In this document: positions 1 through 11,369 of the stretch, one piece after another | How the letters are laid out: every line of letters starts with the position of its first letter | Position numbering within the stretch: the stretch's first letter is position 1 | Assembly (NCBI RefSeq): GCF_000315625.1 | Contig: NW_005434644.1 | Location: forward strand, 138,044 to 202,043 | Reading direction: 5' to 3' | DNA: 64,000 bases | Origin: Guillardia theta CCMP2712 | Taxonomy: Eukaryota; Cryptophyceae; Pyrenomonadales; Geminigeraceae | The notes under the pieces: generated by a model | The model's input: only the letters and a program-made list of their open reading frames with translations | Told to the model about the DNA's origin: nothing | Databases searched by the model: none | Made by a program: the position numbers and the translations under genes

Positions 1-503
1 AAGTGAGAGAGTGGAGGAGACGACTCCCTCCCTCCCTCCCTCCCTCCCTCCCTCCCTCCCTCCCTCCCTCCCTCCCTCCCTCCCTCCCTCCCTGCTCCTC
101 CTGCTCCTCCTGCTCCTCCTGCCTCCCATCCCCACCCCTCTCTTGCCGCCTTGCTAGTTTCGCCATCTCTTCGTCGGTTACCCCGAGCGCGCGCCCACCT
201 CGCTTCTAATAGCTACAATATCTATAGGACAGCAAAAGTTTATGGACAAGTAAATAGTACGACGGGAGCAGGACAGCAATAATCATACAGCGCGGGTGCG
301 ATTCCAGTGCAGAGAGGTTTTTGAGTAAAGTAGTGTGTGAGTTGTCAGAGCAGGAGCGTGCTGTACGTGTATGCTAGTGAGAGCAGATCTCAACGTGTGT
401 GTTTGCTGCTCCAGTCTCTCGAAGCTTTCAACGTGTAGCACGATTGGTCAGTTTGTTCAAAGGCCCACAGTATAAGTCTATCAACATCAACATTTCATTG
501 ATT
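1..503. repeat. CCCT microsatellite and 3' flank of the RibA-RibB gene
   Basis: Positions 25-93 are a nearly perfect CCCT tetranucleotide array, followed by CTCCTG hexamers to about 120. The rest, up to the stop codon of the minus-strand gene at 504, has no convincing coding frame and is probably 3' UTR or intergenic DNA. Open frames across the repeat only translate it (Pro/Ser/Leu runs). Confidence 0.8.
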
Positions 504-3500
504 TCAAGTCTTATACTCCAAGATGTCGCTACTAGTCATTGTGATGATCCCATTCGTCACTGCGAACTCGACCAGCTGTGAAGTCACAAACTGTCAGTCT
601 AGACCTATTCCTCCTCGCTCCTCGCTCCCTCGCTCCTCCCTCGCCCTTCCCTGCATCCGTCTATCGCCCTTCCCACCATCTCTTCTCCCACCGCCGCCTC
701 CTTCTCACCTCTCGGCCCTCATTTTCTGCATTCTGTCGCTCGAGATGACATCTGTCATCACTGCCACATCCGAAGATCCTGATGCCACAAGCTGCGTCAC
801 CTTCCCTCTTCCTCCTCCTCCTTGAAAACCTCCACCTCCTGCTCCTGCTCCTTGCACAACCCATCTCTTCCATCCTCCCGCCTCCTCTCGCATGGCACGA
901 TAAGGCTTACCTGACAACCTCACGAGCTGGAGAGCAGCGTGATAGACGGAAGGATTCGAATCGTCTGCCTCCACCTCTGTGGCATCCAGTCAAAAAAGAC
1001 GACGAGGACAGAGAGAAGCAGAGATGGTGGTGATGTCAAGATGAGAGGAGGTAAACGACGAATATGAGCAGGAGCAGGAGCAGAAGAAGGAGAAGGAGGA
1101 GCAGGAGAAGGAGAAGGAAGAGAAAGCAGGAGCAAAAGTAGGTGAAGGAGGAGGGGGATGGAGAGGAGGAAGGTGGAGGATGGAGAGGAGAAGGAGAAGT
1201 AGGAGAAGCTGGAGGGGGAGGAGAACGATGGGGGAGGGGGGGGGGCACATACTTGTTGGGAAGACCCTCCTTGCCATGACTTGTGACAATTGAGCTCGGG
1301 AGCCGTTGGAGATCGATCTCAAGATCTCAACTCGGCGATCAGCTGAGAAATCATCCAATCTCGGGATGCTGACTAGCCGATCCTCGTAGCCTCCAGCTGG
1401 GAAAACTTTGTCGTAGCTCTCGCCCTTGTGGACAGCAGCGTCAGTGAGGAGGAGGAGGAGGAAAAAGATGGAAGGAGAGAGAAGAAAAGGAGCGAGGGAT
1501 CCAGAGGGGTAGAGGTGTTCAAGGAGAGGACAGAGGAAGAGGAGGGAGGGGAGGAGGGAGAGAGCTGAAAGGAAGCGGAAGCGGAGGAGGGAGGTGACGG
1601 ACGAGAACGCGGACCATGAGGGCCAGGAGAACATCTCCGTGCTTGATCATCACTGACAGACTCCGCTCGTCCACGGCAGCAGCAGCAGCGACTAGCACTC
1701 CTTCTTTGCTCTCGCGATCCAAGATCTGAGGAGGTGGAGGAGAGGAGAAGAGGAGGAGAGGAAGGGAAGAGGAGAGGGGGATCAAGCGAGGAGGAGGAGG
1801 AGGGGAGGAGGAGGAGAAAAGTTGAGAAGAGCGTCAACATCACTGGCAAAACTCAGTCCCACTCCCTCACCATCACAGGGGATCCCGAAGACACAGCAGC
1901 GATGGCGCGGGTGACAGCCAGCTGGCCAGCAGCTGAGATGTTCCTGGACGACTCTGCTCTCCTGCTGAACTTGGCGATCTCGGCGTTGGACTCGACAACT
2001 GAAGACTCCTGGCGGTTGACGGCGATCAGGAAAGTTTGACGTTGCTAGTCAAGAACCTTCTCGTCGCTCCGTTGAGCTTCCGATGGCCATTGGTCGAACT
2101 CGATCGCGTGTGACATCCTAAGGATCTGCTCGCTGCGTCACCATGGCGATAGGGCGGAGATCCATAGGCAAGATGAGGACAGTCATCATCATCATCATCA
2201 TCATCATCATGTGTGTAGCAAACAACAGCGCCAACACCAAAACACACTGGTGAGAGATCGTAGGGTTTAGGAGTTATCAACGGCATCTTAGCACACCAAC
2301 AAGACAACTCCCATCCCTCGACATCACCTTAGCACGGAGATATTTCTCGTTGTAGACGTTGGGCTTGACCACATGGGGCTTGGTCCCTTGCCACAGAACT
2401 CAGCCCTTCCACACAACTCCCTCCCCTCCACCACCTGCGATGGTCACGCCTAGCTCTGACAGCTGGCGGATCTTGAACGGGTTGTTTGTCATGAGCTGAA
2501 TGGACTAGCACACGGCGGCTCAGAGCTGGCAGGAGCGCGCAGACGCTGCGTCACCTTGATACCCATGTCCTCTAGGATGTAAGGGATACACTCGTAGCTC
2601 CTCTCATCGTCTCCGAAACCTGCTCGACCCCGTCATCCAAGTGCACTGCTTCAGACTTCTCCTCCTTCACCCAGCTGTCTGTTGGCATCCACAGTGTCCA
2701 GCCCTCCGTCCTGCATCACGTCTCGACATCATCGTCTTCGCCACGAGAGAGCAAAGCCGGTGGGGGTAGAGGGAGAGGAAAGGAGAGAACGTGAAAGGGG
2801 GAGGTGCGAAGAAGCATCAAGTACCTGGAGATGGTACGCCGCCACCTTGTTTGCCAATCCGATCCCCCTTCCCTCCTGCAACACTAGTCAGCAACGTCGT
2901 TAATCTCAGCAGAACGCCACCTGAGGCATGTAGATCAACGCTCCTCCGAACTGATTGATGTAATCCAATGCAAGGTCCAGTTGCTCCTTACAGTCACACC
3001 TGCACCGCCGATCATCAGAACAGCTGCCCCTCCCTCCCTCCTTCCCTCGCTCCCTCCTCTTTTTCCATTTCCACTCCTCTGCCCTTCGACTCCCTCGCTC
3101 TCGTCGCATCATCACCTCTTCGACCCTAGAACCTCAGAGGTGTAACATTGATCGTGCACTCTGACAGCCACAGGATCCTGCACACGCCAGTTTAAAAGGC
3201 CGACTGCCAACTCATCAACCGTCTCACCACAAACTTCTTCGCTTGTTTGTAGATAACAACAGGCTCCATCTCCGTCCATTCCAACACCCGCTCCCCCTCC
3301 CTGATAACGACTTTCGCCCCCTTGTATCGATATGCTCTCATGCGGAAAACCCCCCTGGCAAAGAGCAAATCAGCTCGAGCAAGGGAAACAGCAAGATCGC
3401 AGGTCGCTATTCACCTGTCTGTTGGCAGCTCGCATTCAGCTATGAACTTGGTGGACCCCTCAGGGTAGTGAAACTCATCGTCGCTGCCATCCGTACACAC

Positions 3501-3904
3501 GCCTGCACTCAGATCAGCTCCTCCTTCCTGCCGAGACGGCAACAACCTCCTGAGATCGTGGACGCGAAGGTTTTCGTCGGCAGCTTCCCGTCCATCCACC
3601 TCTTCCCCGAGCTCAGGAACGAACTGATGTGGCTCAGCTTCGCTCGAACTCTCCTATCAGCATGACGATCCCCCCCGTGTAGCATCTGCCAGCAGGTACT
3701 CTCTCGTCCCTTCAGTCCACGGCTCTCCTTCACCCCCATAGGTATCCCTCGCAACCTATTCCCCTCCAAGAGCGCTGGTCTGAACCAGCAGAAGCACGCG
3801 GCTCCCGCCGGCTGCTCCACAGAAAGCGACGCCATGGACTCAGTCTGAAGGGAGAACGCGAATCCGAGCAGGAAGGGAAGGAAACGCTTCCAACCTCGAT
3901 TCAT
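504..3904 (-). CDS. Plastid-targeted GTP cyclohydrolase II (RibA) fused to a C-terminal degenerate DHBP synthase (RibB) domain
   Basis: Riboflavin-pathway protein in about a dozen exons. The ATG at 3904 opens a leader (MNRGWKRFLPFLLGFAF) that looks like a signal peptide plus transit sequence. GTP cyclohydrolase II follows from about 3.6 to 2.06 kb: ELPTDRGDFRMRAYRYKG, the zinc-type cysteines of VHDQC and CDCKEQLD, YMPQ/EGRGIGLANK, LDTVDANRQLG, GFGDDERSYE, MTNNPFKIRQL and KPNVYNEKYLRAK. A 48-nt intron (2009-2056) removes an in-frame TAG at 2045-2047 and joins the frame to a RibB-like domain: SSGSPVMILDRESKEG, MIKHGDVLLALM, SADRRVEILRSIS, RRVFPTS, and at the end VEFAVTNGIITMTSSDILEY before the stop at 504. 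The usual RibB acidic DDEDRENEGD loop is shortened and the GHVFP His is Arg, so the second activity is probably lost. Domain order is the reverse of plant and bacterial RibBA. Long introns at 1.0-1.9 kb are pyrimidine-rich on the coding strand. The RibA identity is firm; the exon edges at 0.7-1.25 kb are not. Confidence 0.85.
2184..2210. repeat. ATC/GAT trinucleotide repeat
   Basis: About nine ATC units inside an intron of the RibA-RibB gene. Confidence 0.85.
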
Positions 3905-5275
3905 CTTCGCAATAAACACAGACCAGGTAAAATTAGACAATCACAACAGGATGCCCTGTCGTCCCTTACACGTACACTTCGGAGCTATGGCATGCAGGCA
4001 GGAAGAAACCATGTCATCGCAAACGAGCCATCTGCAACTCATATATCAGTGATTGCAGTCAATCAAGGTCAGAGCGTCAATAGATAATACACAGAAACCA
4101 GCTGCTCTTGCGACTGTTTCAAAAGGATTCAATTTCGTACGGTTTGTGTTGGGGGCGGTGATGGTACAAGAAACGTAGGAGGAGAGGAATTCACACACAA
4201 ATATAATCAATATCAAATCGCGTGTGGTCCGTGGGAAAGTAATGCGGCATGCGGCAAGACAAAGAGGTAGCGATACGCGAGCCAACGAGCAAGTTTCGGA
4301 GCCTTCTGGCCCCATGATAGGCACACGATCAGGACAAGAGCAGCGAATAATGCAGAATGTCAATAGGAGACATCCAGCACATAAGGGAAAAATCAAATTA
4401 AGAAGGTGGGAAGCGAACAGCCAAGATCGCAGGGATCGTTTTCGAGTGCATGAAGGATCCACTTTTAACGGAATGTACATGGCGGTGAAGCGGCGATGAG
4501 AAGAAAAGTTGAGGAGAGAGTGGAAAGGGAGGAAGAGGAGGTTAGCAGTGAGAGGAGGAGGAGGGAAGGATGAGGGAAGCAGGGAGGAGGGAGCTACAGG
4601 GAGGAAGGAGGAGGAGGAAGGGAAGGGGGATAGAGGCGGCTGAACGTGCATGCCGCTGCTGTCAGCACATAAATTGCTTTGTAAGCTTTTTATGGTTATA
4701 AATAATCACAAAAATATATTAAAGAACAAATCATTGCAAAAACCTGTCCTTTAACAAAATTAAATATATGTTGATCCATAAAAAGGGATATGATATTCGA
4801 AAAGCAATCATATCGTCATTTAAATCGATTTATGTTGATGGTTTTTAAATATTTCAGTTTTAGAGCGGAATGTTCCCTGGAATGGGTGATGTAGGATGAT
4901 GATGTTCAAAGGCTCAATGTGGGTGGGGGTAGTGCTCAGGTGTGAGAATGAGGGGTTTATGCTGGTTGTAAAGGGGGTGGTGTTAGAAGAAAGTAGGGTA
5001 GGGGTACTTGCGCAAACCAGCAAAGTAGATTTCATGATGTCCCGAACTGTTTCAAATTATTCGAGTTAATTTGGCCTTTGAAAGATTAAAGTTTGATGAG
5101 CTACAAATCTCAATTCCACTCTTTCGTGTCTTTCGGCGAGGAGCATGGCGATGGCGATGGAAGCGTTCCCTTGTTTGATTCCCTTCCATGCATGAAGGTG
5201 GAAAGTGCAGAACGTGCTTAGTTGCTTGCTCGCAGTTGTGAGCATCGCAGTTGTGAGCATGGTAAGACAGAGAAA
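3905..5275. other. Intergenic region with an AT-rich patch
   Basis: No frame here shows family motifs. The longer open frames at 4046-4651 (minus) and 4224-4499 (plus) overlap each other and run into purine-rich low-complexity DNA at 4500-4640. Positions 4660-4860 are strikingly AT-rich compared with the rest of the window and could hold promoter or matrix-type sequence. They show no recognisable gene. Confidence 0.5.
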
Positions 5276-8168
5276 TCAAGAAGCTTCATAGAAGATGCTG
5301 CGATTGTGGATGTACACGTGACCTCCGTTCTGATGAGGGGGAGAGACCAGGGCAGGTCTCAACTTGGATTCGTCTTGGAGGAAGGACGTCGGGGAAGAGA
5401 TCGCGGGAGAAGACATGACGGGAGGAGCGATCATGGGAGAATAGATCACGGGAGGAGAGAGCGTGGGAGGAGAGAGCGTGGGAGGAAAGAGCATGGGGGC
5501 CTTCGGGGGGGCATGCTGTTCCATAGGGGTCTACACATGGTGTGAGATTCTGGCAAGGGGCACTGAAAAAGGAGAGGAGAGGAGAGGATACCTTGAGTGT
5601 CGACACGATCCTGGCGGCGTTTGCCTGCATGGAAATGAGCGCATGAGGGAGCAGCGGGAGGATCACTCTCACATATTTGAATCGGCTCTCCAGGTCCTTC
5701 TTTTCCCCTTCTGTCTCTTTCATCTGCACATGGAGGAGTGAGGGGCAGCGAGCAGAAGCGAGAGAAACGATCACCACGGTGTTGAGCTGCATCAGGCGCA
5801 TCTCAATCTCGTGGGGTGAGTCCTGGATGGGCACGCGCGGCATCTTCCTGCCATGGATGCGTGTAAGATCCGGGGGAGGGGCTCGAGGATACTTCACATC
5901 CAATCCTTCATGTCGAAGAGCGCCGTCAAGTCCTCCTTGCGGAACTTGTTGGAAGGGCTCTTCCCGGTGATACTGGAAGCCTTCTCTGGCGTTCTGGAGG
6001 GGTTGAGAGTCAGCACGAGGGCGAGACAGAGAGGAGTGTAGGGATGACCTTGCGCTGTCCATGGCGAGACTCTCCTGGCTGTGCCTCTTGGGGTTCTCCT
6101 CGGCAGGCAACGTGATCTTTTGCGGGGACTCACAGCAGTTGAGGTTGGACGGCGGGAGGATGCTGGGAGGTGCCCACCACACAAAGTCGGCCTTTGCTTG
6201 GAAACTGCCAGCTGGGCTCTCTGCCGGAGCCGATGGCACATCTGCAGGAAAGTGTGAGCTGGGAAAGACTCAAGAGGGGTTGCATCGGCATCTGACCTTT
6301 GGGGCGAGTCTTGAGGATGCGAGGAGTCGTGGTGGAGCTGTTGGGACGAGTTGGCAAGGTGTTCTTTACATGGTTTGAGCTGGGCGACAAGTTGACTGAG
6401 GAGAACAGCGGGAAGATATGCTTGTCTGATCCTTGATCAAGATGGAACGACTGTCGGCGGATCGACTTCTCCTCCACTGAGATGACCCGCTGCCTGAGAA
6501 ACATCGCTAGTGTCAGTGGCCTCGGACAAGTCTGAAGGTGCGAGTGAGACTGTACAAGTAAAACTCTTGGATGAGCTTGCTCCTGAGTAGGGTAATGCAG
6601 ACGCTTGTATGCTCTGCCGAAGTTGTCAAGTCTCCTTGCACTCTGACATCCTTCCTGCTTCCCACCTGGTCCCAGCATGAGATTTCGTATCTCCTCTAAC
6701 GAAAGGTCCTGTAAAAGAAGACTCAGCGATTGGAACTGGAGGTCTCTGAACAAACGTTGGCCGGAATGCCATCGATGTTCAGCAAGCGATCTGGCAGCAC
6801 GGAGTAAGCACCTTGCAAGACAAATGAAAACGTTTTTGACCTCCTGACATCGCCACAAACCGCCTTCCATCTATTTGGCAAGAACGAGCCGAACTGTTGC
6901 CACAGTCAGAAGGAAATCGCAGACAGCGTCCCAAGTGAACTCGCCTGCCAATGAGATAGTATGGTCTTGTAGCAGAGATCTTCAAACCAACTCCGAACAG
7001 ATCAGGGCCCTTCATCCTTCCCGCCTCTTGGTGGTTGCGAGTGATGGTGGGGTCCACGGGATCTGATGAAAGTTATTTACATTTAAGTTTGATCGAACCC
7101 TGAGGACTCACTGTTGTTGTCACTTCTCGGCCAGAGCATTCTTGGTAAATTGGATGGAGGGTTGTTGTCTGAGACAAAGGTCATAATCCGGTAGATCAAG
7201 ATTCGAGGCGGGAACACAGACCTCGTGCAAGATCGCGGAGTGTGGGATCCCAAACGACTTCACAACTATCAAAGGAGATGAGCAAGGTGAGCCGATAGAG
7301 AGAGCTGGAGGTCACGTGAAAGGGATTTGGTGGAGATCAACAAACGGAGGCTGTTTGTCGAGCGAAAACATCATGTCAGAACAACATTCTTGCTGCAGAC
7401 AAACAGCACCTTCCATGCATCCTGCAAGAAGGTCTTGTGACGCTCGAGGATCTCGCGCGTGTGCTGTTAGACGTCAACTCACAAGGAACAACTTGCAGCG
7501 TGTCGGATAACCTGCAAGAGATTTGAGTACCTCTCATGCTCAGGCTGAGAAGTTTCTGGAGCTCCTGAACTCCTCCTGCTCTGAGAGCTCTTGCGCGAGG
7601 GGCTCGATTTCGGGACTCCAACCTTCCATCTCATCAATGAGGAGTGCAGAGAACAGATGCACTCTTGACGATGATACTCACAAATTGAGAAGGCAGCGTG
7701 TCGGTCACGGTCAGCACGACACAATACGTCACATCCACAATCAATCTGAGATCTGACGTTATAACTCTCAGTACAACCTCTTGCGCGATCTGACCTTGCG
7801 ATGTCGTCCGAGTTTAGGTTGTAGATACTACTCCCCTGAACCTCGTGGATGTAGTTTCCACTCTCTAAGATGCCATAAGCAGGGCCCTCGAATCAGCCAC
7901 GTGTCAGACGCCGGAGCATTTCTCTTCATGAGTTTACGTGGGGGTTGACTTGATATACTTGGCATGGACCGTACAGGGAAGATTTGACGAAGGAAAATCC
8001 TGCGCTTCCATCCCTCTTGTATATACTCACTTGTTTCACGTGTGCACTGTGATTTGTGTGCATTCGTGCTTCATCATTCACAACATGGTTGTGATGTGGC
8101 AGGAAGTTCCCCAGCAGCAGGTCGAAGTCGCTGTGCGTCACTGCAAAGAAGGCCGAGTCAAAGTTCTT
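5276..8168 (-). CDS. Unrecognised multi-exon protein with Pro-rich C-terminus
   Basis: Successive minus-strand exon-like segments flanked by plausible splice sites suggest one gene, or two adjacent ones. From the 5' side they include KNFDSAFFAVTHSDFDLLLG (from 8168), YIHEVQGSSIYNLNSDDIA, LRLIVDVTYCVVLTVTDTL, DEMEGWSPEIEPLAQEL, SFGIPHSAILHEVCVPASN, ITRNHQEAGRMKGPDLFGVG and FRPTFVQRPPVPIAESSFTG. The last exon ends at 5276 with a tail of repeated PP/SP units (FPPTLSPPTLSPP, SPMIAPPVMSSP) and RSIFYEAS. I do not recognise the family. The FAVTHSDFDLLL and EGWSPEIEPL pieces are faintly reminiscent of VPS13-type repeats, but that is weak. The 5' end is not located: a start upstream of 8168 is likely. 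Confidence 0.5.
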
Positions 8169-8574
8169 CTGGAGTCAGTGGAAGGCAAGAACGCACTCGC
8201 TTCAAAATCTGTCAAAGGGTTGAAAGCCCATCCTGCTCGCGCCTGTGACGGTGGCGAACGAGTGAGCAAAATTGGGAGAATACGTGAGCTACAACAGGCT
8301 TTGGATTGACAAGGTAAGTTCATGCAAGGATGCAATGGTGAATCGGCTGCGACGACTTGAATGATACAAGACACTGGTGAGATTAGTGGGGTCAATCGTG
8401 CTGGGCAGTAATGGTTGTCAGGCATCCATCAAGTGAATCAGGGAACGTACAGCTACAGATGAAGGGAAGAAGTGGCGCGAAGGAGAGGGGAGGAGAGGAG
8501 AGAGAGGAGAGGAGCAGGCTCGATTGCAATTGTGCAGCAGAACGAGGAGTAACAGCAAGGGCAAGAGCAGCAGC

Positions 8575-8673
8575 AGGATCATGAACAGCAGGAGCAGGAG
8601 CAGCAGCAGGATCATGAACAGCAGGAGCAGGAGCAGCAGCAGGATCATGAACAGCAGGAGCAGGAGCAGGAGC
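8575..8673. repeat. 33-bp tandem repeat, three copies, in GAGCAG-rich DNA
   Basis: The unit begins AGGATCATGAACAGCAGG and recurs at 8575, 8608 and 8641 with essentially no change. It is embedded in GAGCAG hexamers. Either strand gives an open frame (Ser/Arg/Asn or poly-Leu/Ile), but these look like repeat translations. Confidence 0.9.
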
Positions 8674-8829
8674 AGGAGGGCAGCTGTTGCCGCTGCAGAG
8701 GGTAAAGCTACATTTCGACGCAGCCTATCGCATGACCGCAGGCTCTACCCCTCGTAGGTGATCCCCCTCTCTGACTCCACCCACCCACTCTTCTTCCCTT
8801 ATGATGATGGTAAGGTACGGGTGTATTAA

Positions 8830-9236
8830 GCACCCTACCCCCCTGAAAGTCCAAATGTTGACCGGCAGACGATCGTCGGAGTACGGAGCATCCTAATAAG
8901 TATTTTAGTCTCGGCTGAAACTCGATTAGGTAACTCAGTTCTATATTAGGAACCGCACCACATTCATCAGATACCGTACGGCGTGTCACTGAGGCCCGCC
9001 GGACTGGACTGGGCCTGAGCCCACTGGCAGGCTTCGGTGGCACCCGGCGCCGGCCCCTGGCCCGTCCAACCAGTCGGGCGCCGGGCATGTGAACAGTGTC
9101 ACCGGGACTCACTCCAGTCCTTCAAGAGGACACAGTGTAATGAACTTTATACTAGTAAGTTTCAACTTACTGTGACATTGAACTCAGTTCGGAAAACCCT
9201 CAGCAACCTGAAAACTAGCCTGGTAGCTAGCAAACT
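8830..9236. other. GC-rich palindromic-word island 1
   Basis: Intergenic DNA, with the GC-rich core at about 8990-9090 built from GGCC, CCGG, GGCGCC, CAGTG/CACTG and AACTT/AAGTT words. It shares this style with eight other islands in the window. No coding motif is visible. It lies directly downstream of the kinase stop at 9237. Confidence 0.6.
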
Positions 9237-11369
9237 TCAATAATGTATCACGACTCGCAACTCGTCATTTGGCAGTGACTTGAATGAAGCCTTCATCCTC
9301 CTGTCAGCGGTGGCCAGTGGCAGCGCTGGCCTGAGGCTCATCATTGTATGGAGCATGCAGCTCCACACTGAATGGAAGGCTGAGACAAGGAGGCTGAGAG
9401 TCAGGTGCCGACGGAATTTCACTTGAAGCCTCTGTTACCTGTCGAGGCTGAGGGTCTTCTTCAGGTGAGGGCCGGCCGGGAAGGTGTGCAATCTGTCGTG
9501 GAAAGTCAAGGAAGTTTGAGAGACGAATACAAGGGAAAAGCGAAAAAGACCTAGCAACATGAGGAGAAGCAGCAGGAGCAGGGGCAGGGGCAGGAGCAGG
9601 GGCAGGGGCAGGAGCTGGAGCTGGAGCTGGAGCTGGAGCAGGAGAAGGAGGCGAATAGAGGACGGGTGACTTGCCAGTAGCAGGAGTTCTTTGGCTGTCG
9701 GGCGGACTGAAGGCTCCGTATCCCAAGACTTGACGATCAGCTCCGCCAGCTCTTTCCACTCAACCTGCAGCATGACAAGGAGGATCAGTCACAGCAGCAA
9801 GCAAAGTCCATGAACAGACAAAGGGACCCACCCACTCAATGGGAGGCCGGAGAGTCGAGTGACAGGTCCTGGAATGCGTGAGAGGAGTGGACGGAGGGAG
9901 CAGGGGCAAGGCTCGTGTCTCACTCTATCTTCAGCAGGCAGAGCTCCTTGGGTGTCGTGAAGGGCTTCTGCCCCGTGCAGATCTCCCACATGACCTGCAG
10001 GACCAACGGTCGGGACGGCGACAAAAACATGAGCAACGGGCTCGCACATACCAGCGCACAGCAGTAGATGTCGGCCTTGACCCCATAGTTCCCCTTCAAC
10101 GTCTTGGTGCTGTAAACCTGACAGGGGCGGTCACCCCAGCTGGGTGATCAAGTTGGCTGACCTCAGGGGACATGTAGCGAAGAGTTCCAGTGCACATGCT
10201 CATCTCACGGCGAATGCCGGCCTTTGCTATCGTCCTGCTAACACCGAAGTCGATGAGCTTCAGGGTCCTGAGGTCCTGCAAGCGACCAGCATCACAGCAG
10301 AGCGACGAGGGGGAGTGGGGATGTGAAGGAGGGCAGAACCTCGGAAAGCTGCAGGTTGTCGGGCTTGATATCACGGTGTAAGATCTAGAACAAGACGTCA
10401 AGGACTGACAATGCAAGCCGGTCGTCATTGTCTCACAGGAAAGTCTCTATCGTGAAGATGCCTGTTGGAACGATATGAAGTCAGAATCCTTCTCCTCTCC
10501 CTTCTACCCCTCACCTGACAGCATCTAACATGCACGTTATCCACGACACGATCGTCGCTCTCTTGGGTTTCCACGACCCTCGTTTTTCAAACCGACGGAG
10601 GAAATCTCCGAGACTCGGGCCATCCAGAAGCTCGAGCAGGATGATCGGAGCTTCGCCCGGTACGTCCCGCAGGCCGTAGAAGTCCACCACGTTCGGGTGT
10701 GGTCCGACGATGGACATGATCTTCGCTTCAGTCAGGAAATCGTTGTAGCTGTTGGAAGCAGCATCCTCGCAGAACTGCGGCAGAAGACGCTTTGACGCAA
10801 CTCTTTTGCCTCTCCACTCGGCCTCGAAGACCTCGCCCATCTGCGCATGGAATAATCAAACTCGGTCATCTACCACGATGAAAGCATACAGCCCCCTGTC
10901 CTAGCTTTCGTAGGTGCAGAATTTGATCCGTCACAGGAATCAAGATGGGGTCTACTTTGTCATTCTCGGTCTCCTTGGGATCTGCGCGTGGTAAGACCAG
11001 CTACCGGCATTATCGTGCAGGAACGGGGAATGGGCGATGTAGAGTGGTGACAGGACGGGAAAAAAACATTCATCACCTGCTGCCTTTGGTAAAGGGCAAT
11101 CTTGAAGTATCACAGTCTTGAACTGCGGAGAGCAAACGTCATTCCAGCACAAACAGCACACAAGAAACGCACGTCAGTGATATGTGGATGCTTCTCTGCC
11201 TCGAGCTCCTCTGGATGGATGGCCGTGGAATGGCCGGCGTCAAACTCCAAATGCACCATTCCTGAAACAAACCATCAAAAACCACCATCAGAGATGGCTT
11301 CACATCGGGAAAGATCAGGACCAGAGTGTTGCTAAGAGTCAACTCTAAGCATCCTGGAGTTAACTCCAT
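9237..11369 (-). CDS. Protein kinase, probably TKL family Ser/Thr kinase
   Basis: A multi-exon kinase, probably cytoplasmic signalling. In order: an N-terminal region (ATG at 11369; a later exon reads LEFDAGHSTAIHPEELEAE), the glycine loop LRKLGQGA/GEVFEAEW split by an intron, VASKRL with the ATP-binding Lys, FLTEAKIM (helix C Glu), hinge LLELLDGPSLGDFLRR, catalytic loop LHRDIKPDNLQLSE, LKLIDFGVSR, TGTLRYMSPEV, KADIYCCALVMWEICTGQKP and SWDTEPSVRPTAKELL. All catalytic residues (K, E, HRD, DFG) are present. After AKELLLL the frame meets GCAAGT at 9674, a likely GC donor. The intron that follows carries a GGAGCAGGGGCAG microsatellite. A last exon would end at 9237 (NDELRVVIHY). The extreme N-terminus and the C-terminal exon are uncertain. 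The kinase assignment is secure. Confidence 0.85.
9570..9645. repeat. GGAGCAGGGGCAG hexamer microsatellite in a kinase intron
   Basis: Alternating GGAGCA, GGGGCA and GGAGCT hexamers. The antisense open frame reads Ala-Pro repeats and is a translation of the repeat. Confidence 0.8.

Noticed and set aside
990-1634. One long minus-strand reading frame taken as a single exon
   Set aside because: Only its middle (about 1250-1440) belongs to the RibB-like domain. The ends are poly-Leu/Pro translations of pyrimidine repeats in introns.
2026-2307. Asp-rich minus-strand frame over the ATC repeat
   Set aside because: The Asp run is the GAT repeat in an intron. Splicing from YLRAK to ILRMSHAIEFDQW skips it.
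4046-4651. 201-codon minus-strand frame with hydrophobic stretches
   Set aside because: Starts in purine-rich repeat DNA, overlaps an equally open plus-strand frame and has no splice or motif support.
8575-8673. Regular direct repeats considered as CRISPR
   Set aside because: No unique spacers, simple GAGCAG composition and a eukaryotic context. This is a minisatellite.
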